The position numbers and the translations under genes were made by a program. DNA of 64,000 bases, taken from Planktotalea frisia. GTDB taxonomy: Bacteria > Pseudomonadota > Alphaproteobacteria > Rhodobacterales > Rhodobacteraceae. The first letter of the stretch is position 1. The number at the start of each line of letters is the position of its first letter. Positions 9,605 through 19,641 of this stretch are shown one piece after another. The stretch is from NCBI RefSeq assembly GCF_001890925.1, contig NZ_MLCB01000172.1, positions 27,643-91,642 of the forward strand. The letters run 5' to 3'. Under the pieces are notes generated by a model. The model did not search any database, had not been told where the DNA came from, and was given only the letters and a program-made list of their open reading frames with translations.

Positions 9605-10542
9605 TACCAGCCCCCAAGACCAAAACGTTGCATTATCGCTTCAACCAAAATCACGCCGAAGTGGAGGAAGAGATAGAGCAAGGAAAGCTTGAAGAAACCG
9701 CGCTCAACTTTGAAGTTATCGACTTCGCTCATGTCTTCATCGCGGTTCAGAATGTCCCAAGCACCTTTTACGAAAAGAATATTTAGAACGATCGCGAAGG
9801 CCATATAGACTGGCCCCCCAATAGAGGTGACGCCTGCGCCCAGCGCAAGAATTGCGAGAAGAACCGTGTAAACGAAAATGTGGATTCGCGTGGAGCGGCG
9901 ACCATGGGTCACGGTCAACATCGGAACTCCTGCGTGATCGTAATCTTTGCGCATGAACAGTGCGAGCGCCCAGAAGTGCGGGGGCGTCCACATGAATGTC
10001 AGACAAAACATCAAGACAGACTCAATAGAAACGCCACCAGTTGCAACAGCCCAACCGATCATTGGAGGAAAAGCACCAGCAGCGCCACCGATCACTATGT
10101 TTTGCGGCGTCCAACGCTTTAGCCACATGGTGTAGATCACCACGTAAAAGAAAATAGTGAAGCCCAGCAGCCCACCTGCAACCCAATTGGATGCTAAGCC
10201 AAGCATGACGGTAGAAAGACCAGACAGGGCAACACCAAAGCCAAGTGCTTCGCTTTCTGTAACCTTACCAGCAGGGATGGGGCGTTTGCGCGTACGCTTC
10301 ATGATCGCGTCGATATCTGCGTCCCACCACATGTTCAGCGCACCCGATGCGCCACCACCAATGGCAATGAACAAGATGGAGGCGAAAGCGATCATTGGAT
10401 GAACAGGCGTTGGTGCAGCCAAAAGGCCAACCAGCGCGGTAAAGACCACAAGTGTCATCACGCGCGGCTTCAAAAGTGCGAAGAAATCGCCGAAGCTTGC
10501 TTCAGGCGCTATGCTGGCACTGTTTGCGCTGGCGTCGCTCAT
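9604..10542 (-). CDS. ctaB: protohaem IX farnesyltransferase (haem O synthase)
   Basis: Adds a farnesyl group to protohaem to make haem O, precursor of haem a for the oxidase. Inner-membrane UbiA-superfamily protein of 312 residues with about nine helices. The first Asp-rich motif is NMWWDADIDAIMKRTRKRP and the second region is YDHAGVPMLTVTHGRRSTR. The ATG at 10542 is preferred to a TTG five codons earlier because AAAGAG lies at normal spacing before it. Between ctaC and ctaB is a hairpin but no clear terminator, so both are placed in one operon. Confidence 0.96.
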   Translation of the reverse strand: MSDASANSASIAPEASFGDFFALLKPRVMTLVVFTALVGLLAAPTPVHPMIAFASILFIAIGGGASGALNMWWDADIDAIMKRTRKRPIPAGKVTESEALGFGVALSGLSTVMLGLASNWVAGGLLGFTIFFYVVIYTMWLKRWTPQNIVIGGAAGAFPPMIGWAVATGGVSIESVLMFCLTFMWTPPHFWALALFMRKDYDHAGVPMLTVTHGRRSTRIHIFVYTVLLAILALGAGVTSIGGPVYMAFAIVLNILFVKGAWDILNRDEDMSEVDNFKVERGFFKLSLLYLFLHFGVILVEAIMQRFGLGGW

Positions 10543-10571
10543 CGTGATCTCTTTCAAAAATCGTTGCGTCG

Positions 10572-10601
10572 GATCGCGCGACGGTTGCCCCGCGCGCGAT
10601 C
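10572..10601. other. hairpin in the ctaC-ctaB gap
   Basis: Inverted repeat GATCGCGCG / CGCGCGATC, 9 paired bases with a 12-base loop. No T-run follows on either strand, so it may be an mRNA-stability or processing element between ctaC and ctaB rather than a terminator. Confidence 0.5.
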
Positions 10602-10615
10602 ATCGTAGCTTGAGT

Positions 10616-11458
10616 TTAGTCAGCTTCTGCGACCTTGAAGGGCTGCGGGACACCCGCATACTCTTCAATCGCGCCGTTCAGCCACTCTTGATAAGCTTCT
10701 TCGCTCACCACTTTAACCGTGATCGGCATGTAGGCGTGGTCTTTGCCGCAAAGCTCGGAACATTGACCAAAGTAGATGCCTTCTTTCTCAGCCGCGAACC
10801 AAAGCTGCGCGATACGCCCTGGGACCGCATCTTGCTTCACGCCAAACGCAGGAATGGTCCAAGCGTGGATCACATCGGCACCTGTCACGTTCATAACAAT
10901 GGTCTTACCAACAGGTACGACAACGGCTGTGTCCGTCGCGAGAAGATACTGCTCAGGGGCGTAACCCGCATCGGCAAGTTCTTCTTTGCCAAGCATGAAA
11001 CTATCAAAGCCAAACTCGTGATCGACATATTCATAACCCCAATACCACTGGTAGCCTGTGACTTTGATCGTGATGTCTGCTTTCGGAATTTCTTGCTGTT
11101 TGAACAAGATCGGCAAGGAAAATGCACCGATAAAGACCAGAACGACGATTGGGATGATCGTCCATGCCACTTCAACAGGAGAGTTGTGGGTGAATGTGCC
11201 CGGCGTCGGGTTTGCTTTACGGTTGTAACGCACGATGCAGTAGATGATCAGGCCGGTTACAAACAAAGTAATGATGGTGATGATGATATTTAGCATCCCA
11301 TCAAGCCATTGGATATCGCGCATAAGTTCTGTCGCAGCTGGCTGGAAGCCAATGCCGCCTGGGATCGGCTGGCCGATCACCTCGAGACCTTCCTGCGCCA
11401 TGGCAGGAACCGCTGCGAATGCTGCCAAAAGGCCGGAGAGAGTTGTTTTCAGTTGCAT
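10616..11458 (-). CDS. ctaC: cytochrome c oxidase subunit II
   Basis: CuA-bearing subunit II of the aa3 oxidase, which takes electrons from cytochrome c in the periplasm. The 280-residue precursor has a signal peptide (1-21, cleavage after AMA), two membrane helices (about 54-77 and 98-118), and a cupredoxin domain. The CuA ligands are all present: H198, C233, E235, C237, H241 and M244 in [13 protein letters not shown]. The aromatic electron-entry motif [10 protein letters not shown] is at 135-144. It is the first gene of the minus-strand operon. Confidence 0.97.
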   Translation of the reverse strand: MQLKTTLSGLLAAFAAVPAMAQEGLEVIGQPIPGGIGFQPAATELMRDIQWLDGMLNIIITIITLFVTGLIIYCIVRYNRKANPTPGTFTHNSPVEVAWTIIPIVVLVFIGAFSLPILFKQQEIPKADITIKVTGYQWYWGYEYVDHEFGFDSFMLGKEELADAGYAPEQYLLATDTAVVVPVGKTIVMNVTGADVIHAWTIPAFGVKQDAVPGRIAQLWFAAEKEGIYFGQCSELCGKDHAYMPITVKVVSEEAYQEWLNGAIEEYAGVPQPFKVAEAD

Positions 11459-11666
11459 AGTACACCCTGATCGATAGTGGCAAAACGCCAGTCAAATCTG
11501 TTATAGTCGTTCGCATTCAAGTAAACGTCCCTGCCCTTCCGAGATGGCGAGTCACGGACGTTGTCTTTGAGCTGTTTAAAACCATATCCTTACTACTAAA
11601 TAAAGACTAGGCGTTGCGGCAAACGGACGCTTCTAAGATTTTGCTAAAATACGAGAGATAAACCGC
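11459..11666. promoter_or_regulatory. divergent intergenic region between ctaC and tldD
   Basis: A 208-base gap between two divergent genes must hold the promoters of both the oxidase operon and tldD. It has AT-rich stretches (for example around 11576-11612). I cannot assign -35/-10 boxes or a regulator site with confidence. Confidence 0.5.
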
Positions 11667-13088
11667 ATGACGCATCAACCCTTTCGCCCTTTTCAGGATA
11701 ACTTTTCTAGAGAAGGCGCTTTGAAAATCTTGCAAAACGCCTGTGCTGGGGCGGATGACGGCGAATTGTTTATCGAGCGCCGCACGTCTGAGGGCTTGGT
11801 GTTCGATGATGGAAAGCTGAAAAATGCGTCTTATGACGCATCGGAGGGCTTTGGTCTGCGCGCGGTTTTAGGCGAGGTTGCTGGTTATGCGCATTCAACC
11901 GAAGTGTCAGAGTCGGCACTGTTACGTGCATCTGAAACTGCGCGACTGGCTGTAGGTGCCGGTGGCGGTAGCCTCGCGGATGCCCCGCGAGCAACGAACA
12001 CCAAGCTATACAAAGACGTAGATCCAATTTCAGAGGTCACGTTCAGCGCAAAGCTCGACACGTTGCGCGAAATAGATGCCTTCTTGCGCGACCTTGATTC
12101 GCGTGTCGTTCAGGTCAGCGCTTCGATCGCGGCCTCTTTGCAAGAAGTGATCATTTTGCGCCCAGATGGGGCTGAGGTAAGTGATACACGCCCCATGACA
12201 CGTGTGAATGTGTCTGTGATCGTTGAACAAAACGGACGTCGCGAGAGTGGTTCTGCTGGCGGTGGCGGACGCATCTCGCTAGGCGGTTTGATCACGCGCG
12301 ACGATTGGCAGCCCAAAGCACGCGAAGCTTTACGTGTCGCATTGGTAAACCTAGAAGCGGTCCCTGCCCCCGCTGGCGTCATGGATGTGGTGCTTGGCCC
12401 CGGTTGGCCCGGTATTTTATTGCATGAAGCAGTCGGTCACGGGCTGGAGGGTGATTTTAATCGCAAAGGCTCGAGTGCGTTTTCTGGGCTTGTAGGGCAG
12501 CGTGTGGCGTCTAAAGGCGTGACCGTTCTCGATGATGGGACCATCCCTGATCGTCGCGGATCGATCACGATTGATGACGAAGGCACGCCCTCGGCAAAGA
12601 ACGTGTTGATCGAGGACGGTATTTTGGTTGGATACATGCAAGATCGTCAGAACGCGCGCTTGATGGGCGTAGAGCCGACAGGCAACGGGCGACGCGAAAG
12701 CTACGCACACCCGCCAATGCCGCGTATGACCAATACCTATATGTTGGGCGGCGATTCTGATCCTGCGGACATTGTCGCGGGTCTAAAAGACGGAATTTAT
12801 GCTGTCGGGTTTGGCGGCGGTCAGGTTGATATAACCAATGGAAAATTCGTGTTCTCATGCACGGAAGCCTACCGCGTTGAAAACGGTCAAATTGGCGCGC
12901 CTGTCAAGGGAGCCACATTGATCGGTGATGGCGCGACAGCCATGCAGCAAATCAGAGCTTTGGGCAACGACATGGCGCTCGATCCGGGCATGGGTAACTG
13001 TGGAAAAGCGGGCCAGTGGGTGCCTGTGGGGGTTGGGCAACCGACGCTTTTGATTGGCGGTTTAACAGTTGGTGGCGCTGGCTCCTAA
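11667..13088 (+). CDS. tldD: metalloprotease TldD
   Basis: A 473-residue TldD of the TldD/PmbA family. TldD supplies the zinc protease site of a TldD/TldE heterodimer that trims unfolded peptides, matures some RiPPs and can degrade CcdA. The zinc motif HEAVGHGLEGDFNRKGSS contains HExxxH, and the C-terminal GMGNCGKAGQWVPVGVGQP is the family end signature. The partner gene (pmbA/tldE) is not in the window. The gene diverges from ctaC and is followed by an 87-base gap before dprA. Confidence 0.96.
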   Translation: MTHQPFRPFQDNFSREGALKILQNACAGADDGELFIERRTSEGLVFDDGKLKNASYDASEGFGLRAVLGEVAGYAHSTEVSESALLRASETARLAVGAGGGSLADAPRATNTKLYKDVDPISEVTFSAKLDTLREIDAFLRDLDSRVVQVSASIAASLQEVIILRPDGAEVSDTRPMTRVNVSVIVEQNGRRESGSAGGGGRISLGGLITRDDWQPKAREALRVALVNLEAVPAPAGVMDVVLGPGWPGILLHEAVGHGLEGDFNRKGSSAFSGLVGQRVASKGVTVLDDGTIPDRRGSITIDDEGTPSAKNVLIEDGILVGYMQDRQNARLMGVEPTGNGRRESYAHPPMPRMTNTYMLGGDSDPADIVAGLKDGIYAVGFGGGQVDITNGKFVFSCTEAYRVENGQIGAPVKGATLIGDGATAMQQIRALGNDMALDPGMGNCGKAGQWVPVGVGQPTLLIGGLTVGGAGS

Positions 13089-13175
13089 GGGTTTAAGTCA
13101 AACTATCTGAGTTCAGTTTACGCGCTATTAACCTCGGCTCTGCTAGGTCTGATTCTGCAAGCAGACGGAGCCGAG

Positions 13176-14324
13176 ATGAACGTGCATATCCATTCTTCCA
13201 CTCACCCCCTACTCCCACCCGCCACGGAAGAAGAGCGTATTGATTGGCTTCGTCTCTTGCGTTCTCGCCGCGTTGGAATCGCTACATTCTATCGATTGCT
13301 TGAAGAACACGGCAGCGCGTCCAAGGCGTTGAGCGCTTTACCGGAAATTGCGTCTAAAGCCGGTATGACCAAATATTCGGCGGCCACGCACGAGAGTGCA
13401 GAACGTGAATTACAGGCAGGCCTTCTAAGCGGCGCGCATTTAGTGTGTCGCGGTGAGCGTCGATATCCGCGTTTGCTGGCTGAAATCCCAGATGCACCGC
13501 CGATGCTTTGGCTGCGTGGACATACGGACGTGTTAACGCGACCGATGGTTGCGATTGTTGGCGCGCGTAACGCATCTTCCTTGGGAACGCGTATGGCGCG
13601 CGCTTTGGCTGGCGAACTGGCCGAGGCCGGATATGTCGTTGTCTCAGGCCTTGCGCGCGGCATCGATACTTGCGCGCATCTCGCAGCTGCGAACTCAGGG
13701 TCCATCGCGGTCCTTGCAGGCGGAGTTGATCAAATCTATCCTGCAGAAAACTTGGCCCTTGCCGAAAGCCTTTTAAAGGCTGGCGCGCTTATTTCAGAGC
13801 AACCCATTGGCATGGCTCCTATCGCGCGACATTTTCCGATGCGAAATCGGATTATTTCAGGTCTATGCAGCGCCAGCGTTGTTGTCGAGGCTGCTGGCAA
13901 ATCCGGCAGCTTGATCACCGCACGCGGCGCGCTTGATCAAGGGCGTGATGTGCTCGCAGTGCCGGGACATCCTTTTGATGCGCGTGCATCTGGGTGCAAC
14001 ATGTTGATCCGCGATGGTGCAACACTCGTGCGCGGCGCTGAAGATATTATCACGATGCTGGAAGCCCAAAATAACGTTATTGATGAGAGCGACGTGCAAA
14101 TACCGTTACCGCTTGAGCAAAATGTGCCTGAAACGCGAAGCCTCTCTGAAACGAATAAATTGCATCAACAGATTCTAGACAGCCTCGGGCCAAGTCCTAT
14201 CGCGGAAGATCAGCTTTTGCGCGATATTGGCGCGCAAACGAGCCGGATGATCCCCATTCTTACCAACCTCGAAATGGATGGCCAAATCAGACGTGCGCCC
14301 GGTGGTATGATAAGTCGCGCTTAG
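13176..14324 (+). CDS. dprA: DNA-processing protein DprA
   Basis: Binds incoming single-stranded DNA and loads RecA during natural transformation. The 382-residue protein has an N-terminal SAM-like region (RLLRSRRVGIATFYRLLEEH), the Rossmann-type DprA core with IVGARNASSLGTRMA, VVSGLARGIDTCAH and FPMRNRIISGLCSASVVVEA, and a C-terminal winged-helix (DML1-like) domain from about residue 315. It overlaps the opposite-strand secreted-protein gene by 4 bases at its 3' end. DprA is widespread and does not by itself show that the strain is naturally competent. Confidence 0.96.
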   Translation: MNVHIHSSTHPLLPPATEEERIDWLRLLRSRRVGIATFYRLLEEHGSASKALSALPEIASKAGMTKYSAATHESAERELQAGLLSGAHLVCRGERRYPRLLAEIPDAPPMLWLRGHTDVLTRPMVAIVGARNASSLGTRMARALAGELAEAGYVVVSGLARGIDTCAHLAAANSGSIAVLAGGVDQIYPAENLALAESLLKAGALISEQPIGMAPIARHFPMRNRIISGLCSASVVVEAAGKSGSLITARGALDQGRDVLAVPGHPFDARASGCNMLIRDGATLVRGAEDIITMLEAQNNVIDESDVQIPLPLEQNVPETRSLSETNKLHQQILDSLGPSPIAEDQLLRDIGAQTSRMIPILTNLEMDGQIRRAPGGMISRA

Positions 14325-14776
14325 TTGACGCCTTGGCAGTAGTCTTCGATCACTCTGCCGTAACGACGACAAAACGGACCATACGCAAACCAAAGATCCG
14401 TAGGCCCAATCGCCCAATGTACTGCCACCCACGTCTCACCAGAGCGCCGCAACAGTGCCTGCATGCTCGTGCCGTCCATGAAGTCCGGTTCAAGCGTGCC
14501 TTCTTTGAAGCCGGGGGTCGCATATAAATCAATTGCGCCGCCGCCCGGACGCTGGGCTTGCAAAGACGCAAAGCCAAACCGACCATCGACGCGCAAATCG
14601 TAAACGACAAATTCAATAGGCGCGCCAAGCTGTTCCTCTGCATGCGCGCGCACTGCATCCAGCATCGCACTGCGCTCTTTCGTGCCACGCTCCGGTACTG
14701 AATATTCCGCCGTAAGTGGCATAGCGAGCAACAACGCCGCTGAAATTGAACTGTAAATGATATTGCAAAAACGCAT
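14321..14776 (-). CDS. small secreted protein of unknown function
   Basis: A 151-residue protein that I do not recognise. I start it at the ATG at 14776 because AAAAGG lies at good spacing upstream and the product then opens with a clean signal peptide (MRFCNIIYSSISAALLLAMP). A longer frame back to 14845 is open but adds a non-signal-like leader. The mature part has VRAHAEEQLGAPIEFVVYDL and a Cys pair near the C-terminus (PFCRRYGRVIEDYCQ). It is probably periplasmic. The gene converges on dprA. Confidence 0.65.
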   Translation of the reverse strand: MRFCNIIYSSISAALLLAMPLTAEYSVPERGTKERSAMLDAVRAHAEEQLGAPIEFVVYDLRVDGRFGFASLQAQRPGGGAIDLYATPGFKEGTLEPDFMDGTSMQALLRRSGETWVAVHWAIGPTDLWFAYGPFCRRYGRVIEDYCQGVN

Positions 14777-14961
14777 GAGATTTAGCCTTTTCATAAATGT
14801 ATGCAAACACATTAGCGCAACGCCTACGGTGTTGTCTTGTTCCAATTAATACGGACACTCGGCACAGTTTTAATCGTCGCGATTGACATTATGGGCTTTC
14901 CCCACACATGTAACGGACCCATAAGAAGCGAAATTCTTGAGAAGCGTCGTAAGGAAATATC

Positions 14962-17559
14962 ATGCCAGTTGTTGTTGTCGAATCCCCTGCTAAAGCCAAG
15001 ACAATCAACAAGTATTTGGGACCCAACTACACCGTTCTCGCCTCTTACGGCCATGTTCGTGACTTGCCGCCAAAGGATGGATCTGTCGACACAGATGCCG
15101 ATTTCGAGATGAAGTGGGAAATTGGCAATGATAGCAAAAAACATGTCAAAGCCATCGCGGACGCCTTGAAAGACGACAACGAACTCATTCTCGCGACCGA
15201 CCCGGATCGCGAGGGCGAAGCGATCAGCTGGCATTTGCAAGAAGCCTTGACCAAGCGAAAATCCATCAAGAAAGACACGCCCGTTAGCCGCGTCGTATTC
15301 AATGCGATCACCAAAGCAGCTGTAACCGAAGCGATGAAAAATCCGCGTCAGGTCGATCAACCGCTTGTCGAAGCTTATTTGGCACGCCGCGCGTTGGACT
15401 ATCTTGTGGGCTTTAATCTTTCGCCGGTTTTGTGGCGCAAACTGCCCGGCGCGCGCTCTGCGGGTCGCGTCCAGTCTGTTTGCTTGCGCATCATCGTTGA
15501 GCGCGAGCAAGAGATCGAAGCCTTTAACAACCGCGAGTACTGGTCCGTTAAGGCGCTGCTCGCGACCCCGCGCGGACAGGAATTTGAAGCACGTTTGACC
15601 GTTATGGGCGGCAAAAAGCTCGATAAATATGATCTTGCGAATGAGACGGCTGCGGAGCTGGCTGTTCAAGCGGTGACGTCACGCGCGCTCAAGGCGGTCT
15701 CCGTCGAAGCAAAACCAGCCGCGCGCAACCCCTCCGCGCCGTTTATGACGTCTACTTTGCAGCAAGAAGCCAGCCGCAAATTCGGCTTTGGTGCGCGTCA
15801 AACAATGAACGTCGCGCAGCGTCTCTATGAGGCGGGGCACATTACATATATGCGAACCGACGGCATCGACATGGCGCCCGAAGCGATCACAGAAACGCGC
15901 GATGCAATCAAGAACCGCTATGGCGATGAATATCTGCCAAGCAGCCCGCGCGAGTATAAGAACAAAGCCAAAAACGCTCAGGAAGCGCACGAATGTATTC
16001 GCCCGACCGTTCTGGAAAAAGACGCAGCAAGCTTAAAGCTTTCTGAGCCCGATCAGCGTAAGTTGTACGATCTCATCTGGAAACGCACGATTGCGTGCCA
16101 AATGGCCAGCGCAAAGATGGAGCGCACGACAGTTGATCTTGGCTCTGACGACGGTGAAGTCGTGATGCGTGCAACAGGGCAAGTTGTGTTGTTTGATGGC
16201 TTTATGAAAGTCTATGAAGAAGGTCGCGACGACGCTGTCGTGGACGATGATGACAAGCGCCTGCCGCAGATTGCGCAGGGTGATCCGATGGACAAACGCT
16301 CCATCTCGCCAGAGCAACATTTCACCCAACCCCCACCCCGCTATACAGAAGCCACGTTGGTCAAGCGCATGGAAGAGCTCGGCATTGGCCGCCCGTCGAC
16401 CTATGCGTCTATCGTAACGACGATCCAAGATCGTGAATATGTGCGCAAGGACAAGAACCGTCTTTATCCAGAGGACAAAGGCCGGATTGTTACCATCTTC
16501 CTGATGAATTTTTTCCGTCAATATGTAGGCTATGATTTTACCGCTGATCTGGAAAGCCAGCTTGATGATGTCTCCGCGGGCGAGGCCAATTACAAAGATA
16601 TTCTCAGCAAGTTCTGGCGCGATTTTCACGCGGCGATTACTGAAACCTCTGAGCTGCGGATTTCCGAAGTACTTGATGTGCTCGACGCCGCGCTGACGCC
16701 ACAACTTTATCCACCTCGCGAAGACGGCACAGATCCACGGATTTGCCCGAAGTGTGGGCTTGGCAGCCTGCACCTGAAAACATCGCGTACTGGCGGTTTT
16801 GTGGGCTGCGGCAATTATCCCGAGTGCACCTACACGCGCCCAATCGCAGGCGAGGGCGCGGATGGTGACGAACGTGTACTTGGCGAAGATGCGGGCGATG
16901 AAATCTGGCTGAAGACTGGTCGTTTTGGCCCCTACGTGCAGCGTGGAGAGCCGACACCAGAGAACAAAAAACCACCTCGCGCATCCTTGCCGCGCGGATG
17001 GGAAAAAGATGACATGGATCTCGCGAAAGCGTTGACCTTGCTCAGCCTGCCCCGCGAAATTGGTGACCATCCTGAGGGCGGTATGATCAAATCGAACTTT
17101 GGTCGCTTTGGTCCGTACATTATGCATCAAGGGCCTGAGGACGCGAAACCTGTTTATGTGAATGTCAAAGATCCGAATGATGTCTTTGAAATTGGCATGA
17201 ACCGTGCGGTTGAACTGCTCGCTGAAAAGCGTGCGAACCCTGGACGTCGTGGTGGCGGGACGGCAGCGAAACCGCTGAAAGAGTTGGGTGAACATCCTAG
17301 CGATGGTGGCCCAGTCAATGTTATGGAAGGGCGTTATGGCCCTTATGTGAAGTGGGAAAAGATCAACGCAACGATCCCCAAAGGGACCGAACCTGCGGAT
17401 GTGACCATGGAAATGGCCGTTGAATTGATCACCGAGCGTGCGGCCAAAAGCGGCAAGAAAAAAGCCGCGCCCAAGAAAAAGGCAGCGCCTAAAAAGAAAC
17501 CTGCTGCAAAAAAGCCCGCGGCCAAGAAGAAACCCGCTGCGAAGAAAGACGCCGACTAG
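14962..17559 (+). CDS. topA: DNA topoisomerase I
   Basis: Type IA topoisomerase that relaxes negative supercoils; 865 residues, the usual length. TOPRIM residues E7 and D80/D82/E84 (DPDREGE) are present, and catalytic Y296 lies in ITYMRTDGIDM. A four-Cys zinc motif (CPKCGLGSLHLK...GCGNYPEC) follows the core, and several topoisomerase C-terminal repeats of the RFGPYVQ/RFGPYIM/RYGPYVKW type come after it. The last 40 residues are a Lys/Ala/Pro-rich tail typical of alphaproteobacterial TopA, likely for DNA or protein contacts. An upstream gap of about 115 bases should hold the promoter, and a terminator follows. Confidence 0.97.
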   Translation: MPVVVVESPAKAKTINKYLGPNYTVLASYGHVRDLPPKDGSVDTDADFEMKWEIGNDSKKHVKAIADALKDDNELILATDPDREGEAISWHLQEALTKRKSIKKDTPVSRVVFNAITKAAVTEAMKNPRQVDQPLVEAYLARRALDYLVGFNLSPVLWRKLPGARSAGRVQSVCLRIIVEREQEIEAFNNREYWSVKALLATPRGQEFEARLTVMGGKKLDKYDLANETAAELAVQAVTSRALKAVSVEAKPAARNPSAPFMTSTLQQEASRKFGFGARQTMNVAQRLYEAGHITYMRTDGIDMAPEAITETRDAIKNRYGDEYLPSSPREYKNKAKNAQEAHECIRPTVLEKDAASLKLSEPDQRKLYDLIWKRTIACQMASAKMERTTVDLGSDDGEVVMRATGQVVLFDGFMKVYEEGRDDAVVDDDDKRLPQIAQGDPMDKRSISPEQHFTQPPPRYTEATLVKRMEELGIGRPSTYASIVTTIQDREYVRKDKNRLYPEDKGRIVTIFLMNFFRQYVGYDFTADLESQLDDVSAGEANYKDILSKFWRDFHAAITETSELRISEVLDVLDAALTPQLYPPREDGTDPRICPKCGLGSLHLKTSRTGGFVGCGNYPECTYTRPIAGEGADGDERVLGEDAGDEIWLKTGRFGPYVQRGEPTPENKKPPRASLPRGWEKDDMDLAKALTLLSLPREIGDHPEGGMIKSNFGRFGPYIMHQGPEDAKPVYVNVKDPNDVFEIGMNRAVELLAEKRANPGRRGGGTAAKPLKELGEHPSDGGPVNVMEGRYGPYVKWEKINATIPKGTEPADVTMEMAVELITERAAKSGKKKAAPKKKAAPKKKPAAKKPAAKKKPAAKKDAD

Positions 17560-17603
17560 GCCTGTTAACTCAAACGTGAATAGCAAATGATCGCACATTC
17601 TGA

Positions 17604-17630
17604 GAAGGCTGCATGAGAATGCAGCTTTTT
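17604..17630 (+). terminator. topA terminator
   Basis: Inverted repeat GCTGCAT / ATGCAGC with a GAGA loop, extended by weaker A-T and G-T pairs and followed by TTTTTC. It lies about 45 bases after the topA stop and 15 bases before the next gene, in the form of a Rho-independent terminator. Confidence 0.8.
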
Positions 17631-17644
17631 CTGTGTGAGGTCCT

Positions 17645-18220
17645 ATGACAAATTCTAAATATTCCCGCCGTGCCACGTTATTGGGCTTGAGTGCAGCACT
17701 CGCAGCGCCCGGCATCGCACGCGCGCAACTCTTGACGCCAAACCCTGTTGCTCCTGCGCGGCGAAATGCGTCTAGCTTTGTCACTCAAAATTGGCGCGAC
17801 CACTTTAAAACATTGGGCAAAGGGGTGATCGTCGCCGACACCTTCTCGCGCGCGCTACATTATTGGAACGCTGACGGATCTGACTATCGCATCTACCCAA
17901 CATCAGTACCGATGACCGATGATCTCACGAAACGTGGGTACACAGAAATCGTGCGCAAGAAAGTTGGCCCCACGTGGACGCCGACCAAATCCATGCGAGA
18001 GCGCGACCCGACGTTGCCCGACTTTATGTAAGCTGGCACAGATAACCCACTTGGCACCCACGCGATGTATCTCAGCTGGCCTGCCTATTTGATCCACGGC
18101 ACCCATGATACGCGCAAGATTGGACGGCGGTCTTCGTCTGGTTGCATCGGCCTATATAATGAGAAGATCGCTGAACTGTTCGAGATTACACCGATTGGCA
18201 CACAGGTACGCGTCCTTTAA
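17645..18220 (+). pseudogene. Tat-exported L,D-transpeptidase gene interrupted by an in-frame TAA
   Basis: The frame opens with a twin-arginine-type signal (SRRATLLGLSAALAAPGIARA) and continues into the YkuD L,D-transpeptidase fold (RALHYWNADGSDYRIYPTSVP). It stops at TAA at 18029-18031, after 128 residues. The same frame continues without further stops for 63 codons to TAA at 18218 and includes the whole catalytic motif: AYLIHGTHDTRKIGRR followed by SSSGCIGLYN, with the nucleophile Cys. Homologues read straight through this point (PDF-x-AG-x-DNPLGTHA). One base change, for example AAA to TAA, would explain it. Either the gene is dead, or the base is a sequencing error. The truncated protein would lack the active site. 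Confidence 0.85.
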
Positions 18221-18307
18221 GCGCGCCGCAGCGCAGCATTAACATTGACTCTCTCTTGACCCTTCGTCACACATCCTCGCGATACCAAAGGTCAGGAGAA
18301 TATACTC

Positions 18308-19003
18308 ATGAAGAAGGTCTATGGCAGCGCTGCCGAGGCTCTGGACGGCGTGCTTTTTGATGGCATGTTTATTGCGTCCGGCGGCTTTGGCCTTTGCGGC
18401 ATTCCCGAATTGCTCCTTGAGGCGATCAAGGATGCAGGCACAAAGGATCTCACATTTGCGTCCAACAACGCGGGTGTTGATGATTTCGGCATCGGCATTT
18501 TATTGCAAACCAAGCAAGTGAAGAAGATGATCTCGTCCTATGTTGGTGAGAACGCAGAATTCATGCGTCAGTATCTCTCAGGCGAGCTTGAGTTGGAGTT
18601 TAATCCACAAGGCACTTTGGCAGAGCGCATGCGCGCCGGTGGCTGCGGCATCCCCGGGTTTTATACGAAAACGGGTGTCGGTACTGTGATTGCTGAGGGC
18701 AAAGAGCACAAAGATTTCAATGGCGAGACCTACATCATGGAGGAAGGCATCGTCGCCGACCTTGCTATTGTGAAAGCTTGGAAAGCGGATGCGACGGGCA
18801 ATCTTGTGTTCCGCAAGACCGCGCGCAACTTCAACCCGCCCGCAGCCATGTGTGGCAAGATGTGCATCGTTGAGGTGGAAGAGATTGTCGAGACAGGCTC
18901 GCTTGATCCTGACAGCATTCATTTGCCCGGCATTTATGTGCACCGCATCATTCAAGGTGATCACGAAAAGCGCATTGAACAGCGCACAGTGCGGGAGGCG
19001 TAA
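18308..19003 (+). CDS. scoA: 3-oxoacid CoA-transferase subunit A
   Basis: Alpha subunit of a succinyl-CoA:3-ketoacid CoA-transferase (SCOT type), which activates acetoacetate and related 3-oxoacids with CoA from succinyl-CoA. The 231-residue length and the opening VYGSAAEALDGVLFDGMFIA, GGFGLCGIPE and SNNAGVDDFGIG are family signatures. Only 3 bases separate it from scoB, so the pair is one transcript. Role: ketone-body and short-chain acid use, also reported around polyhydroxybutyrate turnover in this group. Confidence 0.95.
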   Translation: MKKVYGSAAEALDGVLFDGMFIASGGFGLCGIPELLLEAIKDAGTKDLTFASNNAGVDDFGIGILLQTKQVKKMISSYVGENAEFMRQYLSGELELEFNPQGTLAERMRAGGCGIPGFYTKTGVGTVIAEGKEHKDFNGETYIMEEGIVADLAIVKAWKADATGNLVFRKTARNFNPPAAMCGKMCIVEVEEIVETGSLDPDSIHLPGIYVHRIIQGDHEKRIEQRTVREA

Positions 19004-19006
19004 ATC

Positions 19007-19630
19007 ATGTGGGATCGTAATCAAATGGCGGCACGCGCCGCGCAAGAGCTACAAGATGGTTGGTATGTAAACCTTGGCATCGGGATTCCGACACTGGTGA
19101 GCAACTACATTCCTGAGGGCATCGAAGTGACGTTGCAATCAGAGAACGGTATGCTTGGCATGGGGCCATTCCCAATTTCCGGTGAAGAGGATGCAGACCT
19201 GATCAATGCGGGTAAGCAAACGATCACCGAATTGCCGCAAACCGCTTATTTCGATTCAGCGCAGTCTTTCGGCATGATCCGCGGTGGCAAGATCGCGATG
19301 GCGATTTTGGGCGCGATGGAAGTGGCTGAAAACGGTGATCTGGCGAACTGGATGATTCCAGGCAAGCTGGTCAAAGGCATGGGCGGCGCGATGGATTTGG
19401 TCGCGGGCGTTGGTCGTGTGGTTGTTGTGATGGATCACACCAACAAACATGGCGTAAGTAAAGTGTTGAAAGAATGCACACTGCCACTAACTGGCAAGTC
19501 TGTGGTCGATCGCATCATCACCAATCTTGGTGTTTTGGATGTGGTTGAAGGCGGTTTGAGCATTGTCGAAACGGCTGAGGGCGTTTCAGAGGATGAACTG
19601 CGCGCTGCAACAGAAGCGACGATCATTTAA
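19007..19630 (+). CDS. scoB: 3-oxoacid CoA-transferase subunit B
   Basis: Beta subunit, 207 residues, carrying the catalytic Glu that forms the glutamyl-CoA thioester in [11 protein letters not shown]. It opens [15 protein letters not shown] and shows [15 protein letters not shown], both standard for the family. It is paired with scoA directly upstream, and a strong hairpin follows the stop. Confidence 0.95.
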   Translation: MWDRNQMAARAAQELQDGWYVNLGIGIPTLVSNYIPEGIEVTLQSENGMLGMGPFPISGEEDADLINAGKQTITELPQTAYFDSAQSFGMIRGGKIAMAILGAMEVAENGDLANWMIPGKLVKGMGGAMDLVAGVGRVVVVMDHTNKHGVSKVLKECTLPLTGKSVVDRIITNLGVLDVVEGGLSIVETAEGVSEDELRAATEATII

Positions 19631-19641
19631 GAGAACCTATG

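Noticed and set aside
16033..17784. 583-codon minus-strand frame opposite topA
   Set aside because: It lies wholly antisense to topA, whose motifs are complete, and its protein is rich in Cys, Phe, Arg and His in no family pattern. It is a shadow of topA codon bias.
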